A stretch of DNA of 64,000 nucleotides from Bauldia sp. (GCA_026126025.1 JAHCJZ010000003.1:233586-297585); one strand, 5' to 3'; positions 15,135 through 24,629 are shown, numbered from the stretch's first letter. The notes: generated by a model from the letters alone, not told the origin. Made by a program: numbers and translations.

Positions 15135-16595
15135 TCAGAGCGCCATCGCGCCCGGCCGCGTCGTGGGCCGGCCGTTGGGGAGGATGAGGAACATCACGAT
15201 GCCGGCGAGGGCGATCAGCCCGGCGCCGACCATGAGGCCGGTGCCCCAGCCCTGGACCGTCGCGGCCGGGTCGAACGGCACGCCCTCGGGCAGGTTGGCG
15301 TTGGTGACGCCGATGGCGACGGCCAGGAGGACCGCAAGGCCAACCGAGCCGCCGATCTGCTGGCTGGCGTTCAGCACCGCCGAGGCGCTGCCGGCATTCT
15401 CCTGCGGGATGCCCGACACCGCCGCGCTGGTCAGCGCGACGAAGCCGAGGCCCATGCCGGTGGCGAGCAGGATGAAGCCCGGAAGGATGTCCGACACGTA
15501 GCGCGAATCCGGCTCGAGGGAGATGCCGATATAGAGGAGCCCGGCCGCGGCGATGAACGGCCCGATCGTCGCCAGCGGCCGCGGCCCGACGCGGTTGAGC
15601 ATCACCGAGGCGATGCCGGCGCCGACCACGATGAAGGCGGTGATCGGCAGGGCGCCGAAACCGCTCTGGATCGGCGTCCATCCGTTGATCTGCTGCATCC
15701 ACAGCACCACGAAATAGAACACCGAGAAGAGGCCGCAGGCGATCAGGAAGCCGCCGAGATTGGCGCCGGTGACCCACCGCGAGCGGAACAGCGACAATGG
15801 CAGGAGCGGCGACCGGAGGCGCTGCTGGAGGAGGACGAACGCCACCAGAAGCACGGCGGATCCGGCAAGCGTGAGGAGGGTCTGGGCCGAGCCCCAGCCG
15901 ACGTCATTGGCGTTGACGAGGCCGTAGACCAGCGCGGCGAGGCCGGCGGTCGCCAGCACCGCGCCGACGAAATCGAAGCCCCGCGCATTCTCGTCCCGGC
16001 TCTCCGGCACGTAGCGCAGGACGCCCCAGACCGCGAAGAGCGCGATCGGGGTGTTAACGAACAGCACCCAGCGCCACGACGCCCATTCGGTGAGGACGCC
16101 GCCGAGAATGAGGCCGAGCGCGGCGCCGCCGGCGGAGATCGCCGCCCAGACGCCGAAGGCGCGGTCGCGCTCCCGGCCTTCCTCGAACACCACCGTGAGG
16201 AGCGACAGGGCGGCCGGCGCCATCAGCGCGCCGCCGAGGCCCTGGAGCGCGCGGGCGGCGATGAGGAGGCCGAGGTCATTGGCGAAGCCGCCGGCGAGCG
16301 AGGCAAGGCCGAACAGGCCCGCGCCGATCGTGAAGACCAGCCTGCGGCCGATGCGGTCCGCCAGCTTGCCGCCGAGCAACAGGAAGCCGCCGAAGGCGAG
16401 GGTGTAGCCGGTGACGATCCACTGGAGGTCACCGTAGCTCTGGACCCCGAGCGCGACCTGGATGCTCGGGAGAGCGGTGTTCACGATGGTGGCGTCCAGG
16501 ATGATCATCAGCTGGCTGATGCCGAGGACGAGGAGGATGATGCCCTTGTGGGTGGCGTGCGGATGGACGCCGGAAGACGCAGCGGCTTCGGACAT
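15135..16595 (-). CDS. MFS drug exporter (DHA2, EmrB-like)
   Basis: A 486-residue major-facilitator protein with about 14 predicted membrane segments. Motif A is LADRIGRRLVF after TM2, TM1 has the DHA2 signature LDATIVNTALPSIQ, and the antiporter motif C region is GGAALGLILGGVL. It is expected to export drugs or metabolites with proton antiport. The ATG at 16595 begins MSEAAASSG. It is the last gene of a tetR-MFS-MFS run on this strand, 212 bp after the second MFS gene, where no gene or clear promoter is seen. Confidence 0.9.
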   Translation of the reverse strand: MSEAAASSGVHPHATHKGIILLVLGISQLMIILDATIVNTALPSIQVALGVQSYGDLQWIVTGYTLAFGGFLLLGGKLADRIGRRLVFTIGAGLFGLASLAGGFANDLGLLIAARALQGLGGALMAPAALSLLTVVFEEGRERDRAFGVWAAISAGGAALGLILGGVLTEWASWRWVLFVNTPIALFAVWGVLRYVPESRDENARGFDFVGAVLATAGLAALVYGLVNANDVGWGSAQTLLTLAGSAVLLVAFVLLQQRLRSPLLPLSLFRSRWVTGANLGGFLIACGLFSVFYFVVLWMQQINGWTPIQSGFGALPITAFIVVGAGIASVMLNRVGPRPLATIGPFIAAAGLLYIGISLEPDSRYVSDILPGFILLATGMGLGFVALTSAAVSGIPQENAGSASAVLNASQQIGGSVGLAVLLAVAIGVTNANLPEGVPFDPAATVQGWGTGLMVGAGLIALAGIVMFLILPNGRPTTRPGAMAL

Positions 16596-16807
16596 GGATG
16601 CCCACTTTCCTGTCGACGATGTGCGTGTTGGGGTGACGGAGCGCCGGGGGCGGAGAGGATGTCCGGGGCGCGAGGCGCAATGGCATACGCCTGTCGGGCC
16701 GCCGGCGCGAGCGAATTTTCTGTTGCAGCGTAAGCAGCGGAATCGTTTTGGGAATCGCCCGGCCGAGACATTCGCGACGCCGTGCGTCGTGACTTTTTGG
16801 CCGCGAC

Positions 16808-18283
16808 TCAGGCGCGGGCGGCGCCCGCCGTGCTTTCGTCGTTGCGCACGAAGAGCCACACTGAGAGGAGCGCCAGTGCGGCCCACAGCGCGGCGAACCA
16901 CATCGCGCCGCGATAGGCGCTGTCGAAGGCGAGCTCGAGCTCGGGCCTGAGCGGGTCGCCGGCCTCGGGCAGCACGCCGAAGCGTTCGGCGGTATCGCCG
17001 GCGCTGGCGAAATAGATGAGGCTCGCCAGCGCGCCGAAGGCCGCGACCGCGATGAGGCCGGCGATGCGGCTGGCGGCATTGTTGACCCCGGAGGCGGCGC
17101 CCGACCGCCCTTCGGGCGCCGAGTTCATCACCGCCGTCGTCAGCGGCGACACCACCACCGCCATGCCGAGCGCCAGCAGCACCACCGGCACGATGATGCC
17201 GATCCAGTAGTTGGCGATGCCGAGCGCGAAGACGATGCAGGACAGCGTCACGATCGCGGTGCCGGCCATGAGGAAGCTGCGCGGTCCGATGCGGTCGGAG
17301 AGGCGGCCGGTGAGGCGCGAGGCGACCGCGATAATGATGCCGACCGGCATCAGCGTGAACCCCGCTTCCGCGGTCGACATTCCGCGCCGCGTTATCACCT
17401 CGTAGGGCAGCAGGAATACGACCGCGGCGAGACAGCCATAGAGGAAGACGGTGACGATGTTGGCGCCGGTGAAGACGCGGCTGCGGAAGAGCGAGGGCGG
17501 CACCACGGGCTGCGCCACCCGCATCTCGACGAAGACGAAGGCGGCGATGGCGACGGCGCCGGCGACGATCGCGGCATAGGCCGCGGCGCCGACATTCTCC
17601 ACCCCGTTGGAGAAGCCGGTGAGGCCGAAGGTGAGCGCGCCGAAGCCGAGGACGGCGAGCGCGGCGCCGAGCCAGTCCTGCTTGCCCTCCACCGCCGGGT
17701 CGCGGCTTTCGGGGACGGCGCGGATCGTCAGGAAGATCGCGAGCGCGGCGAGCGGCACGTTGATCCAGAACACCGCGCGCCAGTCGAGGAGGTCGACGAG
17801 GAACCCGCCGATCGGCGGGCCGAGGGCGGTGGTCGCGGCCGACGCCGCGGCCCAGGTGCCGATCGCGGCGCCCCGCACGGCGCGCGGGAAGGTCGCGGTG
17901 ATGATGGCAAGGCTCTGCGGCACGAGGAGCGCGGCGCCGACGCCCTGCACCGCCCGCGCGCCGATCAGCACCGACACGCCCGGAGCGAGGGCGCAGACGA
18001 TCGACGCGGCGGTGAAGAGTGCGATGCCGATGAGGAAGATGCGCCGCCGGCCGTAGCGGTCGCCGAGCCCGCCGGCGACGAGGATCAGCGCGCCCAGCAT
18101 CAGCATGTAGGCGTTGAGCACCCACTGCGCCGAGCTGAAATCGGTATCGAGCGCCTCCTGGATCGTCGGCAGCGCGACGTTGACCACGGTGCCGTCGATG
18201 AAGGCGAGCGACGAGGCGAGGATCGTCGCGCCAAGGACGAAGGCGCGCTCGCGCGGGCCGATTTCGGCCGTCTGCGCGCTCAA
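16808..18283 (-). CDS. MFS drug exporter (DHA2, EmrB-like)
   Basis: A 491-residue DHA2-family exporter with 14 likely membrane segments. It has the TM1 motif IDGTVVNVALPTIQEAL, motif A LGDRYGRRRIF and motif C ALGPPIGGFLVD. It is related to, but clearly different from, the exporter at 15135-16595, so this is not a recent duplication. It follows the tetR gene by 62 bp and is likely co-transcribed with it. Substrate unknown. Confidence 0.9.
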   Translation of the reverse strand: MSAQTAEIGPRERAFVLGATILASSLAFIDGTVVNVALPTIQEALDTDFSSAQWVLNAYMLMLGALILVAGGLGDRYGRRRIFLIGIALFTAASIVCALAPGVSVLIGARAVQGVGAALLVPQSLAIITATFPRAVRGAAIGTWAAASAATTALGPPIGGFLVDLLDWRAVFWINVPLAALAIFLTIRAVPESRDPAVEGKQDWLGAALAVLGFGALTFGLTGFSNGVENVGAAAYAAIVAGAVAIAAFVFVEMRVAQPVVPPSLFRSRVFTGANIVTVFLYGCLAAVVFLLPYEVITRRGMSTAEAGFTLMPVGIIIAVASRLTGRLSDRIGPRSFLMAGTAIVTLSCIVFALGIANYWIGIIVPVVLLALGMAVVVSPLTTAVMNSAPEGRSGAASGVNNAASRIAGLIAVAAFGALASLIYFASAGDTAERFGVLPEAGDPLRPELELAFDSAYRGAMWFAALWAALALLSVWLFVRNDESTAGAARA

Positions 18284-18345
18284 CGATCGATCCGTCCGGA
18301 GGGCGGCTGAGGACCCGGCATCACGGTCTCCGACTCGCCCCCATC

Positions 18346-19074
18346 CTAGCGCGGCGCGCGGCTTTCGACAGCCGGCTCGCCGCGGGCGGCGGCGACATGC
18401 GCTTCGAGGCCGTCGAGGAGGAGGTCGATGCCGAACCAGAACACCGCGTCCGGGTCGTTCGATCCGGCGAACTCCGCCATCACCGCGAGGTTGGGGAATT
18501 CGTCGACCGAGAGCATCCGGGTGAAGGCGCGCTTCCGCTCGGCGAGGTCCGCCTCGGAGATGCCGGCGCGCTCGGTCCAGGCCGCCGCGCGCTCCTGGTC
18601 CGCGGCGTAGCTGACGACGAGATTGTTGAGGTGGTAGCAGGCGTCCGCCGCCGCCTTCGGCGAACAGCCCGAGGCGAGCACCGCGCCGAAAAGGGCGTCG
18701 ATCTTCTTCAGCCGATTGCGTCCGGCGGGCGGGGTTTCCGCCAGGACCCGCGCGGCGTCGCGGATCCGTCGCAGGGACGCATGATATTCACGAAGCTGCG
18801 CGATCACGCGCTCGCGCCACGGCATGTCGGTCGGGACGTCGGCGGCCATCGCCGCGATCGCGTCGGCGATCAGGATGAGGAGCTCGTCCTTGTGCTCGAC
18901 ATGGCGGTAGAGCGAGGACGCCTTCACGCCGAGCCGTGACGCGAGGAGCCGCATCGTCAGGCCGTCGAGGCCGACCTCGCCCAGCAGCGCAAGCGCCGCC
19001 GCCACCACGCGGTCGCGGTCGATGGCGGGCCGCTTCGGCGGACGTTCGCGCTCGGCGAAGGGAACAAAACTCAA
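18346..19074 (-). CDS. TetR-family repressor (TetR_C type)
   Basis: A 242-residue regulator with an N-terminal HTH (about residues 20-65, VVAAALALLGEVGLDGLTMRLLASRLGVKASSLYRHVEHKDEL in sections). The C-terminal ligand domain of TetR/TetR_C type has conserved helices around YHASLRRIRDAARVLAETPPAG. It is divergent from a drug-type ABC exporter and upstream of two MFS exporters. Two matching operator-like dyads lie in the shared intergenic region (19108-19120, 19145-19159). It probably represses the ABC operon and its own until it binds an exported compound. Confidence 0.9.
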   Translation of the reverse strand: MSFVPFAERERPPKRPAIDRDRVVAAALALLGEVGLDGLTMRLLASRLGVKASSLYRHVEHKDELLILIADAIAAMAADVPTDMPWRERVIAQLREYHASLRRIRDAARVLAETPPAGRNRLKKIDALFGAVLASGCSPKAAADACYHLNNLVVSYAADQERAAAWTERAGISEADLAERKRAFTRMLSVDEFPNLAVMAEFAGSNDPDAVFWFGIDLLLDGLEAHVAAARGEPAVESRAPR

Positions 19075-19099
19075 TCGATCACACCCCCTCTTCGGACAA

Positions 19100-19159
19100 T
19101 TGACAGACTAACATAGTTGGCATATGCGAACAATGTTTCCATTAGCTAACGACGTTAGC
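19100..19159 (+). promoter_or_regulatory. Divergent promoter region with two TetR-like operators
   Basis: The perfect dyad GCTAAC-GAC-GTTAGC is at 19145-19159. A second, imperfect dyad with the same half-sites and 3-bp spacer (CTAAC-ATA-GTTGG) is at 19108-19120. The second lies between a TTGACA -35 box (19100-19105) and a weak -10 (TATGCG, 19123-19128) reading towards the ABC genes. Repression by the adjacent TetR protein is inferred. Confidence 0.65.
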
Positions 19160-19169
19160 GAGAGGCGTC

Positions 19170-20132
19170 ATGGCAGGCGAACCCATCATCGAAACACGCG
19201 ATCTGAAGATGACCTTCAAGACGCGCGCCGGGACGGTGGAGGCGGTCAAGGGGATCGACCTTACCGTCCATGCCGGGGAAAGCTTCGGGTTTCTCGGGCC
19301 GAACGGCGCGGGGAAGACGACGACGCTGCGCATCCTCGCCACGCTGATGACGCCGACCGGCGGCAGCGCCCGGATCGCCGGTGTCGACCTTCTCAAAAAC
19401 CCCGGCAAGGTGCGCGAGCGGATCGGCTTCGTCGGCCAGACGACCGGCTCGGACTCGTCGATGACGGGCCGCGGCGAGATCGTCTATCAGGGTCAGTTCT
19501 ACGGCCTCTCCAAGACCGAGGCCGCCGCGCGCGCCGATCATCTCCTCAAGGCGTTCGACCTTGCCGACGCGGCGGACCGGCGCTCCAAGACTTATTCCGG
19601 CGGCATGCGGCGGCGGCTCGACGTCGCGATGGGGATGATCCACCAGCCGCCGATCCTCTTCCTCGACGAGCCGACGACCGGCCTCGACCCGCAGGCCCGG
19701 GCGCGGATGTGGGACGAGGTGAAGCGGCTTCGCGATTCCGGCACCACCGTCTTCCTCACCACGCATTATCTCGACGAGGCCGACGCGCTGTGCGACCGCG
19801 TGGCGATCATCGACCACGGCAAGATCGTCGCGCTCGGCACGCCGGACGAGCTGAAGCGGCAGATCGGCGGCGACGTGATCACGCTCGGCGTTCCCGCCGA
19901 CCGGCGCGAGGAGACGCTGGCGTTGGTCGCGGCGCAGCCCTTCGTGCGGAAGGCCCTGCAGGAGGACGACACGATCCGCCTTTATGTCGAGCAGGGCGAG
20001 GCGGTGCTGCCGCAGGTGCTGCGCCTCGTCGACGGCGCCGGCATTCCCGTCGAGACGATCGCCTATCACCGCCCCAGCCTCAACGACGTCTTCCTGCAGC
20101 AGACCGGCCGGTCGCTGCGCGACGCCGCCTGA
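19170..20132 (+). CDS. ABC exporter ATPase (DrrA type)
   Basis: A 320-residue ATP-binding subunit: Walker A GPNGAGKTT, Q-loop FVGQTTGSDSSMTGRGEI, signature YSGGMRRRLD, Walker B ILFLDEPTTGLD, H-loop TTHYLDEAD. A C-terminal DrrA-like extension ends in HRPSLNDVFLQQTGRSLR. DrrA-type proteins drive export of antibiotics or lipids together with a DrrB permease, which is the next gene. It is regulated divergently from the tetR gene (two dyads upstream). The ATG at 19170 has GAGAGG before it. Confidence 0.92.
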   Translation: MAGEPIIETRDLKMTFKTRAGTVEAVKGIDLTVHAGESFGFLGPNGAGKTTTLRILATLMTPTGGSARIAGVDLLKNPGKVRERIGFVGQTTGSDSSMTGRGEIVYQGQFYGLSKTEAAARADHLLKAFDLADAADRRSKTYSGGMRRRLDVAMGMIHQPPILFLDEPTTGLDPQARARMWDEVKRLRDSGTTVFLTTHYLDEADALCDRVAIIDHGKIVALGTPDELKRQIGGDVITLGVPADRREETLALVAAQPFVRKALQEDDTIRLYVEQGEAVLPQVLRLVDGAGIPVETIAYHRPSLNDVFLQQTGRSLRDAA

Positions 20133-20157
20133 TCCCACCGCCTTCCGGAGCCGTCCG

Positions 20158-20910
20158 ATGAGCACCGTGCGCGACACCTGGCTGATCTATACCAGGGCGA
20201 TGACGATCAACCTCAACAACCCGTTCTGGGTGATCATCGGCCTCCTCCAGCCGATCATCTATCTCGTCCTCTTCGCGCCGCTCCTCGAAGGGATGGGGCT
20301 CGGCGCCAACGCCTACAACATCTTCGTCCCCGGCCTTCTCGTCCTCAATGCGATGTTCGGCTCGCTCTTCGTCGGCTTCGGGCTCCTTCAGGAGCTCGGC
20401 GAGGGCGTCATCGAGCGGATGCGGGTGACGCCGATCAGCCGGCTGTCGATGCTGCTCGGACGCGTCTTCCGCGACATCACCACCTTTCTCTTCCAGAGCC
20501 TGATCCTGCTGGTGCTGGCGATCCCCTTCGGGCTCGACGTCAATGTTGGCGGCGCGATCCTCACCTTCCTGATGCTGATCCTGATCGGCCTCGTGCTGGC
20601 GCCGCTCTCCTACGCGATCGCGCTCGCTGTGAAGACGCTCGACGGCTTCGCCGGCTTCATCAACATGTTCTCGCTGCCGCTGATGCTGCTCTCCGGCATC
20701 CTGCTGCCGATCAACGACTTCACCGCGCCGGGCTGGCTGGTGGCGATCGCGAAGGTCAACCCGTTCTACTACGCGGTCGAAGGCGTCCGCGCCCTCTTCG
20801 TCGGCGACTTCGGCAACTCCAATTTGTGGATCGGCGTCGGCCTGATGGCCGCGCTCGCCGTGCTGCTCCTCGTCATCGGCGCACGGGCGTTCGGGCGGGC
20901 CGTCAGGTAG
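20158..20910 (+). CDS. ABC-2 type permease (DrrB type)
   Basis: A 250-residue ABC-2 membrane subunit with six likely membrane segments. The family stretch MRVTPISRLSMLLGRVFRD lies in its first half and SLPLMLLSGILLPINDFTAPGWLVAIAKVNPFYYAVEGVRAL (in sections) in its second. It follows the ATPase gene by 25 bp and forms the exporter with it. A palindromic dispersed repeat (20925-21008) starts 14 bp after its stop and could terminate transcription. Confidence 0.92.
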   Translation: MSTVRDTWLIYTRAMTINLNNPFWVIIGLLQPIIYLVLFAPLLEGMGLGANAYNIFVPGLLVLNAMFGSLFVGFGLLQELGEGVIERMRVTPISRLSMLLGRVFRDITTFLFQSLILLVLAIPFGLDVNVGGAILTFLMLILIGLVLAPLSYAIALAVKTLDGFAGFINMFSLPLMLLSGILLPINDFTAPGWLVAIAKVNPFYYAVEGVRALFVGDFGNSNLWIGVGLMAALAVLLLVIGARAFGRAVR

Positions 20911-20924
20911 CCACGCCCCCACCT

Positions 20925-21008
20925 CGTCACCCCGGCGAAGGCCGGGGTCCAGAGCCACATGACGGGCCGCGCAAGCGGAGCTGGATTCCGGCCTTCGCCG
21001 GAATGACG
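20925..21008. repeat. Dispersed palindromic repeat, type A (copy 1)
   Basis: Arms GTCACCCCGGCGAAGGCCGG and CCGGCCTTCGCCGGAATGAC face each other around about 40 bp. Related copies are at 29869-29953, 32693-32772 and 55649-55731. It lies between convergent genes. Confidence 0.85.
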
Positions 21009-21028
21009 ACAATGGAGGGGGCGAAGAC

Positions 21029-21391
21029 TCACGCCGCTGGCGTGCCGCGGAAGATGAAGGCGGCGCCGAGGGCGATGAAGGCGAAGCCGACGAGGTGGTT
21101 CCAGGTCGGCGGCTCCTTCAGGTAGAGCCAGGAGAAGACGACGAAGGCGCACAGCGTGATGACCTCCTGGATCGTCTTCAGCTCGGCGGCGCTGTAGACG
21201 CGGTAGCCGAGCCGGTTGGCCGGGACCGCGAAGCAATATTCGACGAAGGCGAGGCCCCAACTCGCCAGCACCACGCCCCAGATCGGGAAGCCGGTGAAGC
21301 GAAGGTGCCAGTACCACGCCGCCGTCATGAAGACGTTGGAGACGACGAGGAGCGCGATCGGCAGGACGTAGGGGTTCGACAGGAAGGCCAT
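21029..21391 (-). CDS. DUF486-family membrane protein
   Basis: A 120-residue protein with four membrane segments and the DUF486 pattern: VVSNVFMTAAWYWHL, then PANRLGYRVYSAAELKTIQEVITL, then LYLKEPPTWNHLVGFAFI. The family resembles small DMT transporters, but its substrate is unknown. The ATG at 21391 (MAFLSNP) fits the family length. It is divergent from the caspase-like gene. Confidence 0.9.
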   Translation of the reverse strand: MAFLSNPYVLPIALLVVSNVFMTAAWYWHLRFTGFPIWGVVLASWGLAFVEYCFAVPANRLGYRVYSAAELKTIQEVITLCAFVVFSWLYLKEPPTWNHLVGFAFIALGAAFIFRGTPAA

Positions 21392-21549
21392 GGCGACCTC
21401 GGACGCACGGTGGGCCGCCCCGTCCGCTAGCACGGGCGCCGATTCGCGGGAGCGGCCTGCCGCGCGGTTTCCCCCTTTTTGCGTGCGGCCTTGCTGCACC
21501 GCCCGCGGCTCCGCAGAATGGCGCGGGGCGAAGGGAAGCGAACATCAGC

Positions 21550-23079
21550 ATGCGCAGATCAGCGATCGCGACCGGGCTCGCCGTGAGCCTCCTCGCCGCC
21601 GGCCCGGCCGCGGCCGAGACCTACGGCCTCGTCGTCGGCATCAACGACTATGCCGGCGTCTCCAACGACCTTGAGGGCGCGGTCGCGGACGCCGAGGACA
21701 TCGCGCAGGCGCTGGTCCGAAGCGGGGCGGCGGATGTGCTGCTCCTCACCGACCATGGCGCGACCAAGGCGGCGATCGAGGAGGCGTGGTTCAAGCTGGT
21801 CGAGCAGGCGCAGCCGGGCGACACCATCGTCTTCACCTATGCCGGCCACGGCGCGCAGGAGCCGGAGCCGCACGGCCGCGGCGGCGAGACCGACGGGCTC
21901 AACGAGACCTTCGTCCTCGGCGGCTATTCCTCGATCGGACCGGGCGTCGCCGAGCGGATCATCGACGACGAGATCTTCGCCTGGCTCACGGCCGCGGACG
22001 TCAAGGGCATCTCGGTCATCTTCCTCGCCGATTCCTGCCATTCCGGCACGATGTACCGGGCGGTCGGCGACGGGCTGCGCTACCGGCTCGGCGATTTCGA
22101 TCCGCCGGCGGAGGAGCCGACCGACCTTCCCGACATCGCCTTCGCCGTCACCACCGAGGACGATTTCCAGAACGTCACCTTCATCGGCGCGACGCAGGAG
22201 GACCGCCTGACGCCCGAGCTGATGATCGACGGTGTCCGCCGCGGTGCCCTCTCCTGGGCGTTCGCCCGAGCGCTGGAGGGCGCAGCCGATCTCGACGGCG
22301 ACGGGTCGCTGACGCAGCACGAGCTGATCGCCTATCTCGTGCCGACGGTGGAGATGCAGGCGCAAAATCAGCAGCGGCCGCAGGTCATCCCGATCTCGGC
22401 GCAGGCGAAGCCGCTCCTCGTCATCGGCGCCGGCGCGCCGCGCCCGGTCGCGGTGCCGGAGGTGCTGCTGCGGGTCTATGTGCCGAACGCCGCCGCGCTC
22501 CCGGCGATCGACGGCGTCGGGCTGGTGCTCGATCCGGCGGCGGCCGACCTCGTCTGGGACGCCGCCACCGGAACCGTGACGCACAGCGTGGCCGGGGCGG
22601 TGGCGGAGAACGTCGCCGCCGGCGACCTCCCGGCGATCGTGTCGAAATGGGCGGCGCTGGCGCTCCTCCAGCGCTACGGGATGCTGGCGCCGTTCGAGAT
22701 GACGCTCGAGGAAGGCAATGCGATCCACCATCGCGGCGAGGTGCTGACGATCACGCTCGGCGGCGGCACGCATCCGCACCTGACGATGTTCAACCTCGCG
22801 CCCAACGGCCGCGTCGAATTCCTCCGCCCGATCGGCGCCGACGAGGCGGCGATGGACTGGACCGACCGCACCGCGATCGAGCGCCTCCAGGTGTCGCAGC
22901 CGCCCTACGGCGCCGAGCACCTCGTCGCCATCCTGACCGAGACGCGCCCCGACGCGCTTCGCGCCGGCCTCCGGGCGCTGTCGGGCGACACCGGCTCCGC
23001 CGGTCTCGTCGCCCTGCTGCGGACGGTGCTGACCGGCGACGTGCAGGTCGGCATCCTCGGCATCTACACCGCGGAGTAA
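21550..23079 (+). CDS. Exported caspase-family (C14) protease with EF-hand loop
   Basis: A 509-residue protein with a signal peptide (AIATGLAVSLLAAGPAAAE). The metacaspase-like domain (about 23-285) has a catalytic His100 in TYAGHGAQE and Cys163 in LADSCHSG. Inside it, residues 247-258 (DLDGDGSLTQHE) fit the calcium-binding EF-hand loop, with Asp at positions 1, 3 and 5 and Glu at 12. The C-terminal half (about 310-505) resembles DUF4384-like domains of bacterial caspases. Expected to cleave after basic or acidic residues in the periplasm, perhaps with calcium control. Stands alone. Confidence 0.85.
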   Translation: MRRSAIATGLAVSLLAAGPAAAETYGLVVGINDYAGVSNDLEGAVADAEDIAQALVRSGAADVLLLTDHGATKAAIEEAWFKLVEQAQPGDTIVFTYAGHGAQEPEPHGRGGETDGLNETFVLGGYSSIGPGVAERIIDDEIFAWLTAADVKGISVIFLADSCHSGTMYRAVGDGLRYRLGDFDPPAEEPTDLPDIAFAVTTEDDFQNVTFIGATQEDRLTPELMIDGVRRGALSWAFARALEGAADLDGDGSLTQHELIAYLVPTVEMQAQNQQRPQVIPISAQAKPLLVIGAGAPRPVAVPEVLLRVYVPNAAALPAIDGVGLVLDPAAADLVWDAATGTVTHSVAGAVAENVAAGDLPAIVSKWAALALLQRYGMLAPFEMTLEEGNAIHHRGEVLTITLGGGTHPHLTMFNLAPNGRVEFLRPIGADEAAMDWTDRTAIERLQVSQPPYGAEHLVAILTETRPDALRAGLRALSGDTGSAGLVALLRTVLTGDVQVGILGIYTAE

Positions 23080-23101
23080 GCCAGGCGGCTGTTTTTGTTG
23101 A

Positions 23102-23215
23102 ACCCTCCCTCGTGGGAGGGTCAAAACCGCATCGCGGTTTTGGGGAGGGGGCGCGGCCGTGCCCCCCTCCCGAAACCGCTGCGCGGTTTCGACCTCTCCA
23201 CCAGGGGGAGGTTCA
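23102..23215. repeat. Dispersed GC-rich palindromic repeat, type B (double)
   Basis: Two tandem versions of the GGGAGGG/CCCTCCC unit with inner hairpins AAAACCG-CATCG-CGGTTTT and GAAACCG-CTGCG-CGGTTTC. Related to 10333-10380. It lies between convergent genes. Confidence 0.8.
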
Positions 23216-23228
23216 AGATGAGGATGCG

Positions 23229-24629
23229 TCAGCCCCGCAGCCGCGCCAGCAATTCCTCCGTGGGGATGCCGTCGGCGGGGAGGCCGAGCTGCTGCTGGAC
23301 GGCGGTTATCGCGGCGCGGGTGCGGGCGCCCATGATGCCGTCGATGGGGCCGACGTCGTAGCCGCGCGCGGCGAGGAGGGACTGGAGCTCGGCGATCTGG
23401 CTCTGCGACAGCCCGGCCGGGACCGGCGTGCCGCGCATCGCGCCGAGGAGCTCGGTGGTCGGGTAGCCGTCGGCGGGGAGGCCGAGGCGCTGCTGCATGG
23501 TGCGCACCGCGATGCGGGTCTGCGCGCCGATGATCCCGTCGATCGCGCCGACATTGAAGCCCTGGCCGACGAGGAGCCGCTGCAGCTCGCGGATCTGGTC
23601 GAGGCTGAGCGAGTTGACCGTGCCGCCGCGGCTGACCCGCGGCGCGCCGGCGAAGCGCGTCGCGAGATAGGCGGCGGTGGTCGAGTAGACCAGCGACTCG
23701 TTCCAGTCGAGGAAGACGTGGAAATTGTCGTAGGCAAGGAACGCCGGGCCGTTGCGGCCCATCGGCAGCAGCAGCGACGCCGGCGTCCGATCGCTCGGCA
23801 GGGCCGAGCCGTCGCGGCGCACGACGCCCCATCCCGCCCATTGCGACCGCGGCAGCATGTTGTAGACGTCGGCCTGCTCCCATGGCAGCGCCTGGGTGAG
23901 CGTCACCTCCTCCAGCCAGGGCTGGCCGCGCTGCCAGCCATGATAGGCGATGAGATTGCCGGCCGAGGCGATGATGTCGGCGGTGTCGTTGAGGAGATCG
24001 ACGCGACCATTGCCGTCGGCGTCGACGCCGGAACGGAGATAGTCGGTCGGCTGGAACTGGACCTGGCCGATCTCGCCGGCCCAGGCGCCGCGCAGCTGCG
24101 ACAGGGTGAGGTCGCCGCGGTCGAGGATGCGGAGCGCGTCGAGGAGCTGCGGCCGGAACTGCTCGGGCCGGCGGCAGTCGAAGGCGAGGGTCGCGAGCGC
24201 GGAGATGGTGTTCTCGTCGCCGGTGTTGGCGCCGAAATCGGTCTCCAGCGCCCAGAAGGCGACGATCACCGCGCCCGGGACGCCGGTCTGCTGCTCGACC
24301 GAGGCGAAGAGCGAGGCGTACTGGTTGAGCCGGGCGAAGCCGGTGTCGAGCCGGTACTGGCTGACCATGCGGTCGGAGAATTCGAGGAAGGTCTGCGAGA
24401 AGACGCCCTGCGCGCGGTCGCGATTGACGATGTCCTGGCGGTAGCCGACGCCGTTGAGCGCGGCGATCGCGTTCTGCGATATGCCGGCTGCGGCGGCCTC
24501 GGCGCGGAAGGCATCGAGCCAGGCGGGAAACTGGCCGGGATTGTTCTGGCAGGACTGGGCGAGCGCAGGCCCCGCACCGGCCAGTCCCACGGCAAGGGCC
24601 AGGCCGGCCATGAAATGCTTCCGCGGCAT
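23229..24629 (-). CDS. Membrane-bound lytic murein transglycosylase (MltB family)
   Basis: A 466-residue protein with a signal peptide ending GPALAQS. The SLT_2/MltB catalytic domain (about 30-320) has catalytic Glu129 (AFWALETDFG) and the family stretch WAGEIGQVQFQPTDYLRSGVDADGNG (in parts). Two peptidoglycan-binding_1 repeats follow (about 333-390 and 408-464, each like IAELQSLLAARGYDVGPIDGIMG). It cleaves murein glycan strands with anhydro-MurNAc formation. GGAGG is upstream of the ATG at 24629. It is single-gene, convergent with the caspase gene. Confidence 0.92.
   Translation of the reverse strand: MPRKHFMAGLALAVGLAGAGPALAQSCQNNPGQFPAWLDAFRAEAAAAGISQNAIAALNGVGYRQDIVNRDRAQGVFSQTFLEFSDRMVSQYRLDTGFARLNQYASLFASVEQQTGVPGAVIVAFWALETDFGANTGDENTISALATLAFDCRRPEQFRPQLLDALRILDRGDLTLSQLRGAWAGEIGQVQFQPTDYLRSGVDADGNGRVDLLNDTADIIASAGNLIAYHGWQRGQPWLEEVTLTQALPWEQADVYNMLPRSQWAGWGVVRRDGSALPSDRTPASLLLPMGRNGPAFLAYDNFHVFLDWNESLVYSTTAAYLATRFAGAPRVSRGGTVNSLSLDQIRELQRLLVGQGFNVGAIDGIIGAQTRIAVRTMQQRLGLPADGYPTTELLGAMRGTPVPAGLSQSQIAELQSLLAARGYDVGPIDGIMGARTRAAITAVQQQLGLPADGIPTEELLARLRG

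Noticed and set aside
15135..18125. 996-codon frame covering both MFS genes
   Set aside because: Two genes in different frames explain the region better; the N-terminal part is an Arg-rich shadow of the second exporter.
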